NCBI GenBank assembly: GCA_019925095.2
Contig: CM034401.1
Coordinates: 3,999,838 to 4,063,837 of the forward strand
DNA from: Dendrolimus kikuchii
Lineage: Eukaryota; Arthropoda; Insecta; Lepidoptera; Lasiocampidae
Length of the DNA stretch: 64,000 nt
Reading direction: 5' to 3'
A program made the position numbers and the translations under genes. Below the pieces are notes generated by a model. It did no database searches and was not told the origin of the DNA. It saw nothing but the letters and a program-made list of their open reading frames with translations. Positions 11,720 through 22,800 of this stretch are shown here, piece after piece (the first letter of the stretch is position 1; every line of letters starts with the position of its first letter).

Positions 11720-12044
11720 CATACATCCTTTGCGCTGAGATCATGTTAATATAATCCATTATTGGACGCTTTTTATGCAGCCGTTTCCCAACATAATATT
11801 TTAAATACCTAAAAAAACAAATCGAAAAAAGCAAATCAGTTTATATCCATGAGTAATATAAATAGAAAAATAAACACTGAAGAGCATACCTCGCAGTTAG
11901 CGGCATCATTTCAAACATATGACTTGCTTTCGGTCTGATTATCTGCTTACTTTGTAGTGGGAATTCATAATTTAAAGGCAATTTTAGACCATATTTAGGG
12001 GGCTCGTCTAATTCGAGGTGATCACCTACAGTATACATCTCCAT
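11720..12044 (-). CDS. Unidentified gene, first two coding exons
   Basis: Exon 1 is 12044 to 11890. The ATG at 12044 opens MEMYTVGDHLELDEPPKYG and ends at a GAG|GTATGC donor after two bases of a codon. Exon 2 is 11808 to 11720. It has a TTGTTTTTTTAG acceptor, completes the codon as Arg, reads YLKYYVGKRLHKKRPIMDYI, and ends at ATG|GTAAAT one base into a codon. The phases agree across the intron, and residues 20-80 are basic with no signal peptide or membrane segment. Together about 81 residues are seen. I do not recognise the family. Later exons should lie left of 11700 on the minus strand but could not be picked out. The gene is divergent from cos2. Confidence 0.6.
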
Positions 12045-12289
12045 GTTTCCCAAAAAGTAAGACGCGCGCGTGTCTACAATTTTTTAATGAAACTCATAAA
12101 ATAAACTTGTTGAAGTAATTCAGTTGAAAAATATTTAAAAACATCTTTCACGACCAAAATTCACAGCAAATTGTTCAATCATCAGATATTCATCATCACG
12201 ACACGACACGACACTGACAACCTATATAAAAGTACTCTGTGACTGACAAATGACAACCAAGTACTAACTGACAACTCGACATGTATTCT

Positions 12290-12368
12290 TTTAGTAAAAT
12301 AGATAAGCCTCTGTAGCGTAAAATATCAAAACTTCCACCACATCTCCGATAGATGGTATCTCAATCGT
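12290..12368. repeat. Short dispersed repeat, inverted partner at 14838-14915
   Basis: Contains GTAAAATATCAAAACTTCCA and CCGATAGATGGTATCTCAAT. The reverse complement of 14838-14915 matches it at roughly three quarters of positions, and part of it recurs near 10205-10240. It may be a small repeat rather than the ends of one 2.6-kb element. Confidence 0.55.
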
Positions 12369-12470
12369 TTTCTCCGCGGCTAGGCCGCATGAAAAACCCT
12401 GTCGTTCACAGGGTTTTTATGTTACTTGCGTAACTAAATTACGTTTTTTTATACATATTAACCTTTATAT

Positions 12471-12512
12471 ATATATATATATATATATATGTACATATAT
12501 ATACATATATAT
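12471..12512. repeat. (AT)n microsatellite
   Basis: AT dinucleotide run with interruptions (TATGTACATATATATACATA), immediately before the solo LTR. Confidence 0.85.
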
Positions 12513-13279
12513 TGTTACGTGCGAGCGGGGGTACGCACTCTGGATTGGAAGAAAACATCAGTTCTTTAAAGTAACGTTTTTATTGATTTACAACATCCGC
12601 ACGTAATACCTCGCTGGAAGGTTGCCCCTATACGCACGACTAACGATGCACTGTCCCGACGATAAGGTGTCCCGCTTACAACACCGTCACCAATATTGCG
12701 TAGACCACCTCCTGCTACTGCAGTGCTCACCTCCGATATTGTCGCCTGTAGCTTGCTTCTGGTTCGTCTCTTGACTACACTACACTCCTCTTTCACTTAA
12801 CTGTCCACTAAACTTGTCACTAAATTCACCACTTAACTCGTCACTGTCTTCTATTAAACTTCTCTTCCAACTCTTCCTTATCGCATTTGTCGCTTCGCCG
12901 CCTTGAACTGTACTCAACTCTAAACTGCCCGGTAGACGCGCCTTACGCTGCTTATATACCCGGAAGAATCTTCTAGAACCCATAATTTCGATCTTATTTT
13001 CGTTATTCTTTTATTTGCTATCCATCCCTTACTATACATCTATCTTTCTCTGTATTTTCTTTCCCGAATCTTTTAACCTAGAACTTTCATTCATCATCTA
13101 TCTCTTTCTAACATCTATCTGTCTCTGTCTTTTCCTTCCCAAACTTTCTATTCTAGAACTTTCGTTTATCGTCTATCCCTTTCATACATGTATCGGTCCT
13201 TGTCGTTTCTTTGTAGAATTTTCTACCTTTTTTAAAAAATTCTTAAACGAATTAGTTTGTTCCACCATCACTCGCCACA
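12513..13279 (-). mobile_element. Solo LTR, copy 1
   Basis: Read on the minus strand it begins TGTGGCGAGTGATGGTGG and ends GCTCGCACGTAACA, the TG..CA ends of an LTR. Inside are a GGGTATATAAGCAGCG TATA box and a CAATAAAAACG polyadenylation signal in the right order for a promoter and R region. A related LTR lies at 61387-62056 in the same orientation. No internal gag/pol sequence flanks it. A clear target duplication was not found. Confidence 0.7.
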
Positions 13280-13283
13280 ATTT

Positions 13284-13368
13284 ATACATACATACATACA
13301 TAACTTTATGCCAGTTCCCTTGCGGGGTAGGCACAAACAACAGAGCGCCATTCAGGCTTATTTACATA
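13284..13368 (-). mobile_element. RTE-like LINE 3' end, very short copy (R3)
   Basis: (TACA)n tail then AACTTTATGCCAGTTCCC and the shared 3' end, cut off after about 85 bp. Confidence 0.75.
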
Positions 13369-13385
13369 TAAATATTGTGTGTGTG

Positions 13386-13387
<2 letters not shown>

Positions 13388-13431
<44 letters not shown>
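13388..13431. repeat. (TA)n microsatellite
   Basis: About 44 bp of TA dinucleotides between two short LINE tails; long reading frames across it are artefacts. Confidence 0.9.
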
Positions 13432-13436
<5 letters not shown>

Positions 13437-13497
13437 CATATAACATAACATAACATAACTTCACGCCAGTTCCCTTGCGGGGTAGGCACGAACAACA

Positions 13498-13499
<2 letters not shown>
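13432..13499 (-). mobile_element. RTE-like LINE tail, minimal copy (R4)
   Basis: Only about 45 bp of LINE 3' end plus AACATAACATAACATAAC remain. ATACATACATAT occurs on both sides and may be a target duplication. Confidence 0.7.
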
Positions 13500-13528
<29 letters not shown>

Positions 13529-13649
13529 AACTACAAATTTTACTGTTTCTTGTTCAATTCACTACAATAACAAAGAAACTAAATATATATAGTTTAAACA
13601 GCTGCCCAGCGAAAGATAAAAATGAGTCAAAGCCAATCTGATTTGAAGT

Positions 13650-14075
13650 AATACAATGAATGAATGTATTCAGTAGTGGGACAAGTCATTTGGCCTTCAC
13701 GTGAACCCTGAAAAAACTCAAATTAACATCATCGTCAACTCACAGATGCGTAATAAGATTCACTGGAGTACTAGCCTAATTTTTGATGGGACAATCATTC
13801 CATTTAGTGATAAGTAAAAAACCTTGGCGTTTGTTTGACAGTGAGTGATCTTCTCGACCACATATCACCGAATTAAGTTGGCTGCTATAACTCTCATCCA
13901 AACCCCTTGGAAGATTGAGGAATTTCATACCCACTACCACCAAAATTAAGCTAGCAGAGTCCTTATTACTTCCTATTCCTAATTAAGTTGACGCCAGCTA
14001 TTTAAATTTAACTCATGAACAACTTCATAAACTTGAGTGCCTTCAAAATTAAGCCCCTCCCTACCTTGGAGGGTA
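13650..14075 (+). pseudogene. LINE reverse transcriptase relic (jockey/CR1-like)
   Basis: Frames joined by frameshifts read GLHVNPEKTQINIIV-like, then HWSTSLIFDGTIIPFSDK, VKNLGVCLTVSDLLDHIS and a later LTHEQLHKLE-like segment. This is the part of a non-LTR pol that follows the catalytic domain. Several stops make it dead. Confidence 0.65.
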
Positions 14076-14154
14076 AAAATCAAAAATTATAATCAGTTTC
14101 CATTTAGTGTACTTAAGATGTCGCTATACAATATCGTTGAATAATTACAAGGTG

Positions 14155-14330
14155 CTGGCGAGATTTCAGATGATCATATTTGGTGCAGGGATGCGACTCT
14201 TTCCAAAAAAGATCGATTTTTAAATCGATATGAATCGTAACACGATGAATCGATTCACAAAAAAATCAAGGTCTAAAAGATCGATTTCTAAAAATCGATC
14301 TTTTCTCAAGTCTGCATTTACATTTACACA
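14155..14330. repeat. AATCGATT-rich dispersed repeat
   Basis: Contains several self-complementary AAATCGAT and GATCGATTT motifs, for example AAGATCGATTTTTAAATCGA near 14210 and its near-inverse near 14280-14300. Confidence 0.4.
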
Positions 14331-15044
14331 CTTACATGTACAATGTAAATATAAATCAATTTTATGAAAAACAAGAAATATACCATACCATAACAATCTC
14401 TTATTAGTAAGATCAAGGATTTTTTTAGTTCAGGGAATTCGATAATTATTACAATTATTTTTATAACCATATCAAAGTATCAGGTATAAAAGAAGACATT
14501 TATTTTCTAAATGTATTTGTTACATTAATTATTTTAATATAAATAAAACCGACTTTAAATTATAACTCAAAAATTATTGAATAGATTTTGATAAAATTTT
14601 AATGAAACTACATGAAAAGCACCAGCTTTAAAAAAAATAATTTTACAAATCATTCCGGGCATTTTCGAACAATCAGGTAATATATATACAAAAACACAGT
14701 CACATAGAAAATATATAAATACTATGATTTTATTTTATCTTTATTCCAATTAAGAATATTTTCAAAGTACCGTCTTGTGGAATTTATAGAATTATTGATT
14801 AAAAAGCCATCTAATGGTATTTATAGGAATATAATACTGATTGAGATACCATCTATCGGGTGAGGTGGTAAATGTTTGATATTTTATGGTAGCGAAACTT
14901 GTCTATTTTATATATAATATATATATACTGACTACTACTATAATACTGACACTATTGTGACTGTGTGTGTGACCAGATTTAAATTGAAGATATTGCTAAT
15001 TGCTTGAATAATTGTATAAAAATGTCAGAAGAAATGTAGTTTAT

Positions 15045-15358
15045 TATCCGTGCAGGAACGGAGAAAGAATACAATTTCCTGCGGCTGGGCGGCCTGTCGT
15101 AAGAAGCGACTTAACAACCCACAGCCAGGTGGTAGGGCATTTGCCCGACTGTATGGCTACCACCCCCGGTCTAAAGTATGTCGCCATAACAACCTTGAGT
15201 TGTGTTCCGACATTAGTGACCAGGTTTCAGTCTCCCTTAAGAGAGCTGCAGCGTATTTGTAGCGACTTTGGTGTTGCAAATGTCCATAGGCGATGGTAAC
15301 CGCTTTCCATCGAATGGGCCGTCTGCTTGTCTGCTGATCTCCTGCAATAAAAAAAAAA
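15045..15358 (+). mobile_element. SINE-like family S, copy 3
   Basis: Full-length copy, from ATCCGTGCAGGAACGGAG to CTCCTGCAATAAAAAAAAAA. AGTTTA at both ends may be a short target duplication. Confidence 0.75.
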
Positions 15359-15359
15359 G

Positions 15360-16880
15360 TTTAATTTGTTTATTGTTATTTGGTAAAACTAAACTTTTTT
15401 ATTTTTCCATGTCACCTGTAGTGTAATAAACTGTTGAGCTTTGGGCTAACTTAATCGTGCATTACGATTGCCAAAATTTACCCTCCCATTCTATTTTTTA
15501 CTACCTGTTTGACATAAAGCACTCTTCAAACTTAAAAAAAAAAATAGGTACCTTTTAAGTAGACAAAACTCATAAAAGCATGCAGTCTACCGTCCGTCAA
15601 CTTACTTAGAATCACTCATTTTAGATTAATGAATTTTGTCAAATACATGTACTTTACAAGCCGATATCTTGATCTGGTTTTAAAAAGTACAATGATATTC
15701 CTTAATTATTTGAAGTAGATAAGTTAGTTATATGTACCAATTAGTTTCGAAAGTCACCAAAAGTAAACTTACGACTTTCAAATTATAATGTGTTATAATC
15801 TGAAGAAACTAATTTAGAAGAGCCTGGAGAATACTTTCGAATGAAATTGGTTTCAACATGACCGTCGAGTAGAAGTTTATTAAATTAGGGTGGCTCCACA
15901 TTAGCATCAGGGTGAATGTTAAAGAAAACGCCAAAAGTTATTAGGGTGTGTTATGAAGTATTTTAGTTGTATAAAATTAAATGTTTAAAAGACACTAAGC
16001 TTGTTATTTAAAGTTCACGAAATTAAATTACTCTTCACCTTCATCTAACAATTCTTTGAGGATATATTTATTAAAATATTTTATACTATGCAAATAGTTG
16101 ACGTTATTAATACTGTACTGTCACCAACTACTCTAGTCGATAAAATAATTAAATATAAAAGATATTTGTTTTTAACATATTTCAATTCGTCTACAACTAC
16201 TACATTCATTTTGTCTACACCAGCGCCATTCTGGACGGTTTTTGAAATGTTATTTACAGCTTAAAACTGGACACTTCTTTATCAATACTCCCATATGAGA
16301 TGGTTCTACTTCTACCCTCCATAGATGTGAGTACAAGTGAATGCGGCTTGTGACTGATTTCTTTGAAGATATTAAATATGGCTTTGCTCGATTTCTTTAT
16401 GTAGCTAGTCTCAAGTATTCATAAAATATGCAAGTATTCAAAAGCCTCATACAAATTGTAGGTCCTTAGATCTAATGTTATTGCCATCGATTTTTGTAAA
16501 GTCGGAAAAAAATTCTAAACATTTTTATAATATTTTTTTATCTCCTATTTCGTAGACTCTTGGCTGCTAATATGGCTATTAAAAAAACAAACGCATCCGT
16601 CTCTGGCTGTCAGTATTATATTGAAGTTGAAGTTGACACATAGATTTCTTATTGTGAAATTTGTAAAAAGTTTGTTGTTTGTTAAAAATAAAAAGGATCA
16701 TGAAACTATTGACTATTGACCTTCTTTAAATAACAATATTACTTAAAAGTTTTCGAACAAATTCATGCTTTAATATTTAGAAAATAGTATGGGTAAAGTC
16801 TAGAATTTAGAACAGCTTGGATAAAATAAATCAAACTAAGCTTGTCTTTGCAATCTCCAAGATCTGTTTATAACGCTTTA
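15360..16880. other. Upstream region of the cos2 gene
   Basis: AT-rich with no other supported gene. It should hold the cos2 promoter and any 5' UTR. No TATA box at a convincing distance from 16892 was identified. Confidence 0.4.
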
Positions 16881-16891
16881 ACGATTTAAGA

Positions 16892-19800
16892 ATGGATATT
16901 CCTGTGCAAATAGCAATTCGATTAAAGCCTCCGAGTCTGGCTGATTCAACACAATGTATATTCAGCAACCCTGTAACACAGATAGTAATTACAGAAAGTG
17001 GTCAAACATTCCATGTAAACAGAGCCCTGCCAGTGGACTGTACGCAGGCACATTTGTTTAATTCGTTTATGATTCCTCAGATAAATTGTTTTCTTGACGG
17101 GTGTGACACGTCAGTTGTCGTTTTTGGACAATCTAAGACAGGAAAAACATACACTTTATTCGGCTCAGGTAAGGTTTTGCTTTTAAAGTTCTGGTATTAT
17201 TTATCTATTAATACCAGAGACCTATATATCTATTAATACATCGAAGCGAGGCAGTGGCTGTGGTGGGCGTGAACATCATGCAGATAAACCTCCAATACAC
17301 CAACAACACATCACCTGTAAAGTGTTGTTTATCTCCTATAAAGTAAGGTTTGACAGATTAAAATTCAAAATTTGCCCTGGATGCTTCGTACTGTAGCTAT
17401 AATACTGTGGGATCCATAATAAACTATTACTATCTTGGTTTTATTGTATCTTATTATGTATACTTTTTACACCATGAATATTGAAAATAAGTGGGAAATA
17501 ACTCATGACATCTACATTAAGTTTATTTCAGACATATTATTAAGTTTGGTAAGGTTGAGAACCATATGAGAAATATTTACAAAGGTGTTGGGCATATTAA
17601 AAAAGAAAATTGATAGGTTATGGTAAAGAGGAACTTAATATGTGTTCAAAGTAATAAAGAAAATACAAACTAGAACATTTGAATATTTTACAATAAATAA
17701 ATTGAATGATGATATAATTGAAAGTAATATTTATTTTAAAATATTTTTTGCAGGATTTGAGTGTATACACAGTGAATGTGATCAGGGTATAGTGCCAAGA
17801 TTTCTTACAGAAATATTTCACAAACTGAACCAGATGCCTGAACGAGAATTCATTTTACATATAACTTGGATGCAAATTGTGCAAAATAATATATTTGATG
17901 TACTTGGTGCTGGTTTAGTGAGGTGTTGCAATGTGGAAGAGGCATTTCAGTACTTGCAATTAGGTTGGAGACAGAGATGTCAGGGTAATAACCACACAGT
18001 GTTCACTGTGAGTGTAGAGCAAAAATGGGTTGGCACAAATGGTGTTTTAAATCATAGAATGTCAACAGCAAGTTTCTGTGATTTAGCAGCATACCCAGAA
18101 CCTGGTCTATTTGCTCTAGAAAACATTTTGAAGGAACTGCTAGCTGGGAACCCACCTAAACAAATTAATTATGATCAATGTATAATAACTGCTATGTTAA
18201 GAGACTCATTTGGTGGCAGAGCATTTACCTGGGTAATAGGTTGTATAAGCACAGAGCCAGAAGACTATCAAGATACATTAAAAGTGCTTAACCTCTGTCT
18301 GTGCTGCAGAGGTATCAAAAATTTTGTAACAGTAAATCTATTTGCGGATAATAATACTCCAGTTTATGCAGAGAAATCAATACTACCACAAACTGACAAT
18401 GCTTTTAATTTACAATTTGCTACAGCTCAATGGATAAAGCTGGTTTCAAATGCTGAAGGTTTGTTCAATAAGATACTTCAATCTAAGTCACTATCTGAAG
18501 CAGACATCAACCAAGTCAGTGAGTGGTTATTCTTAAAAGCAGAATGTGATGAATGTTTAAATAGTGATGCAGGAGATAATAATAAGGATGTGCCTCCAAA
18601 ACAAGGCCTGCCCAGGATAGCTGAAGATACAGAACCAAGTGAACTAAGTGAATCTGATGTTGATTCTGATTCAGAAGAAGATAGTCATTCAGATACAGTG
18701 TTTCATGATAAAGTAGAAAAGGTTATGGAATATTTCAGGGAAAAGAATGATCAGCTCTTTGCAGATAGATGTGAAGAATATCTCAATCATATTGATTCTG
18801 ATGATATAACAATATCAGAGACTAGTGGGTCACAATCATTGCCAATTATGACTTCACAGTCAAATTCTGGTCGAAGGAGGACAATACAACCAGGGGAAAG
18901 CTTGTCTGGGGCGGAATTAGAATTGCTAAGGAAAGTGGCAGCTAAAGCCATTTCACCCGAATCACAAAAAATTCTTATTGAATCTCACAAAAAAGATGTA
19001 GACCCTGAACCAAAACTAATTGAAAGAGAGCTTCTGAAGATGATTGACTCAACAAAAACTGAAGAAATATGTAAGAAGTTAAAAATAACTAGGGAGAAAT
19101 ATGGTCAAAAACAGAATTTAGCTAGAAAATTATCCAAAGAAATCAATAGCAGTCAGTCACAATTAAAAGAATTAATTAATCTTTGTATAGCTAAAGAAAG
19201 GCTAATTAGTGATCTAACAAGAACAACAAGTCAGCATACACATAATAAAAATTACACAGATAAAATAGAGAGCACTATTGATCATGATATTGTTAAAGAG
19301 ATTAAGAGACATGAAACAAACTTGAAAACGTATAAAAAGCAAATTGAGCAAATAAAAAGACAGATCAAAAAGGATGAAAAGCGTAAAACTACTCTAGATT
19401 TAGAACTTGTTAAGGATAAAATTAAATTAGATGAATTATCAGATACCTCTGTTGATATTAAAGATAAGAAAATAAATTCTTTAAAACATTTTACCAATAG
19501 GATATCACAATTAGACAGTATATTAAAAGAAAAAGTTAATGATTTAGAAAACTCTGAACTGTCTAAAGAAAAGGAACTAATGTTAAGAAAAGAAATCAAA
19601 AACTTACGCAAAACAAGAGAATGTTTGCATGACCAAAGGTGTACTTTGGGACATAAGAGGAAAATGTATAAATCCTTATCTGACTCAGAGGTATGCTCCA
19701 ATTTCAATCTAGTTTCTCTAGAGCTTAATTAATATATTATTGAATGATATAACATTTCCTAACATATTCTATTCCAGGAGCGCAAGTTGCTTGAATGTGA

Positions 19801-22800
19801 GGAAGCAATTGAAGCAATAGACACAGCAATTGAATTTAAAAACAATTTGATATGTGGCAAATCTCCCTCAGCTTCATTGTCAGATTCCATAGACAACAAA
19901 GATATGAGAAGTCGCGGAGAACAGATGTTGATGGCCAGATTGGACAAATTATCTCATGATGAAATGAAAACTCTTCTCTATAGGTACTTTCAAAAGGTAT
20001 GAGTTTTATACAGCATCTCGAAACTTTTAATAATTAAAAAAAAGTTAAACACTAATTTATTTGATTTTTATTATTCTGACATTTTGGCCACATTTCAGTA
20101 GCCATTATCACGGAAGACAAAGATGTCAAGTGTCAATGAGTATTGTTAAATTTTTATTTAGCCTACCGTCAACTTGTTCATTTTAATTATTTAGTTTTAA
20201 TTCTGTTTATGGTTATAATTTCCTCTATGGGAGCCTAATCTAACTTACCACCGTTTCACAACATGTTGTGGCTTGAAGAGAAGAAGCGGCGCAAGAAACT
20301 CTTCAGCAAACATGCCTAGCTCTAATAATTTTATATAACTTTTAATAATTGTTAAATGTTGTGAAAGTAGTAAATATTGTAAAATTAGTATTTATAATAA
20401 TTCAGTAGGGTATTGTTGTGGAGATCGATGTTAGGAGAAGATCGCCCGTTGGACCTTTATGTACTTGTAGTAAATTTATTAATTCAACATTTTTACTTCC
20501 CTTCTGTAGTCATTTTGAAAAAAGTTAAACCCTTGTTAAATGATCATCATCATCATAGTCTGCAGCTGTTTCACTATGTATCTCACAATGATTTCATTCA
20601 GAAATGACTCGAGTTTATGGATGAAGCATAGTAGGAATATTTAATCTGTATACCGCTACTCAATTTTGTAGTATAAATGTGAAAAAATAAAAATTGTAGG
20701 TGTGCGCTATTTAGTCGAATGGATGCGAACTTCGCATTTAAAGCCTTAAAATTATTTCCTCCCTGTAACTTTTGAACTGTGCAGTGGAAAATTCCGCAAA
20801 AATGAAGGTACTTAAAAAATATTTTCAATAAAAATTAGTTTACATAATTTCAATTCAGTAGTGTTGTGTTTTTTTATGATTAAATACTTAATAATTTTCT
20901 TAAGTTTTCGCGACTTGTATACATAATAAAACGTTTTAACGGTTTTATGCGCGGTGTATTAGATTAGGCTCCCATAGAGTAAATAATAACCATAAACAAA
21001 ATTAAATCTAAATAAGTAATTAAAATGATCAAGTTGGCGGAAGGCTAAATAAAACTTTAAGAATACTCATTGACACTTGACATCTTTGTCATCCGTGATC
21101 ACGGCCACTGAAAAGTGACCGAAACGTCGAATAACCAAAAATCAAATAAATTACCGCGCTTAAAACCGTTGAAACGTAGTTTTATTATATTAAATACTTG
21201 TTTAGAATATCATAGCCAGATGACAAAAACAATGCATCTTAATTTTTTTTACTCTTTATTGTGTCTGATCGGTTTTGATATGTTTTCACATTCCCTTTAA
21301 ATATTTGGTTATATCTACTAAACCTGTGGCCTGCTGAACTTTCGTAACTGGCCCATCTTGCATACTGTATACTAAATATAATATAATGGATTCAATCTGG
21401 TAACTCTGTTGGTATTCCAAATGTCCATAGACTATGGTAACTACTTTCATTAGATGGACCACAAAAATTTTGCTGTATTCTATCATTAAAAAACACCTAA
21501 ATTCAATACATTACGGCCTGCGGCGTCTTAGTTAATACGTCTATGGGGGCCTTCGTAAAAAAAAGGTAGAATATGGCTAAATTACATTTGGGGTCTTCTT
21601 CGGCGGATCGGTAGAACGTTGACGTGTCACGGAGAACTGGCTGGCGTTGGTGGATTTAGCGGGTAGTCTGCTGGCCATCATCTCATAACTTCTTCCTTAA
21701 GGTGAAGGCGTATGCAGTGCCGGGCCCCAGGAGTCGCACATACTCCTCACAGATCTCCAAGGAGGTTGTTTATTAGGTCTTCACATAGCACGACACATGA
21801 CGATGAATTAAACGATGTATATGAAAAAAAAAAAGACTCGCGTTGATACCAAATAGGTGCAGTTCAGCATATGCCAGGAAACAGGCGCCTGACGCTGGTT
21901 TTTAACAGCACTCTAGGACGGATGGATGTTGCACTATTATTTATTAATATATAATATAAATAATTATAAATGCTGCATGCTTAAAAGCATTTTCCAAGGA
22001 ATATCAAAAAGAAAATACTGTTGTATTTGCATTGAAGGTGGTGGATCTGCGCGGCGCGTGCGCAGCGTTGGAGGCGGGCGTGGCGGCGTCCGCGGAGGAG
22101 GCGGCCGTGTGGCGCGCGCGCGCCGCCGCCGCCTGGAGGCACGCGCAGAAGACGAGGCACCACACCAACACTAGGTGAGACCACTTAAAAGCCACCGGCG
22201 TGCTGCAGTGATCCCACGTTCTCACGATATATCTTTGTATCTAGCTAGAAATCTGGAGCTTCACAAATCACGAAAGTATTATTTCAGGCACATACAGTCG
22301 ATTCATAGGTGCTTCGAAGGCAGTCATGCTGAGAGAGCCCTGTCCTTCGGGCTGACGACCGATTCAGAGACATCGGACGACGCGATGCGGCTCGTAGACC
22401 GAATGAAGCAACTTGCGACATGTCCTCCTGTAAGTGTTCGTGTAATAATAATAATTATTTATTTATTCATATACCCCCGATTCGGTCAGTCGGATAATTG
22501 TTATATCACACTATTCCAGGGGTTTCCAAACTTTTTGAGTTCGCGGCGCACTTACAGGTTTAGTACTTTGTCTCGGCGCCCTAGGTAGTTGAAATAAGCT
22601 ACAATGATAGTAAGTAGAAAGACACAAAAATTTAAACATCCACAATATTAAGCTGAGTTTTTATATTTATATACAAGGAAACATTTATTATTTAAGAAAA
22701 ATTGGAAATAAAATATAATGCAACTTAGTCAATGTGACGTGTGAGCTTGTTGATCTCCACACATTTTGTAACCGCGAATGCCTAAGTTTAGTTTCCGGAG

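Noticed and set aside
12566..12983. Two minus-strand frames of 67-76 codons
   Set aside because: Both lie inside the solo LTR and show no gag or other motif.
21926..22174. 82-codon Gly/Arg-rich frame
   Set aside because: This is a shifted frame of cos2 exon 4, whose correct frame (VVDLRGACAALEAGV...) fits the splice phases.
22000..22184. Minus-strand Ala/Arg-rich frames
   Set aside because: Antisense shadows of the GC-rich cos2 exon 4.
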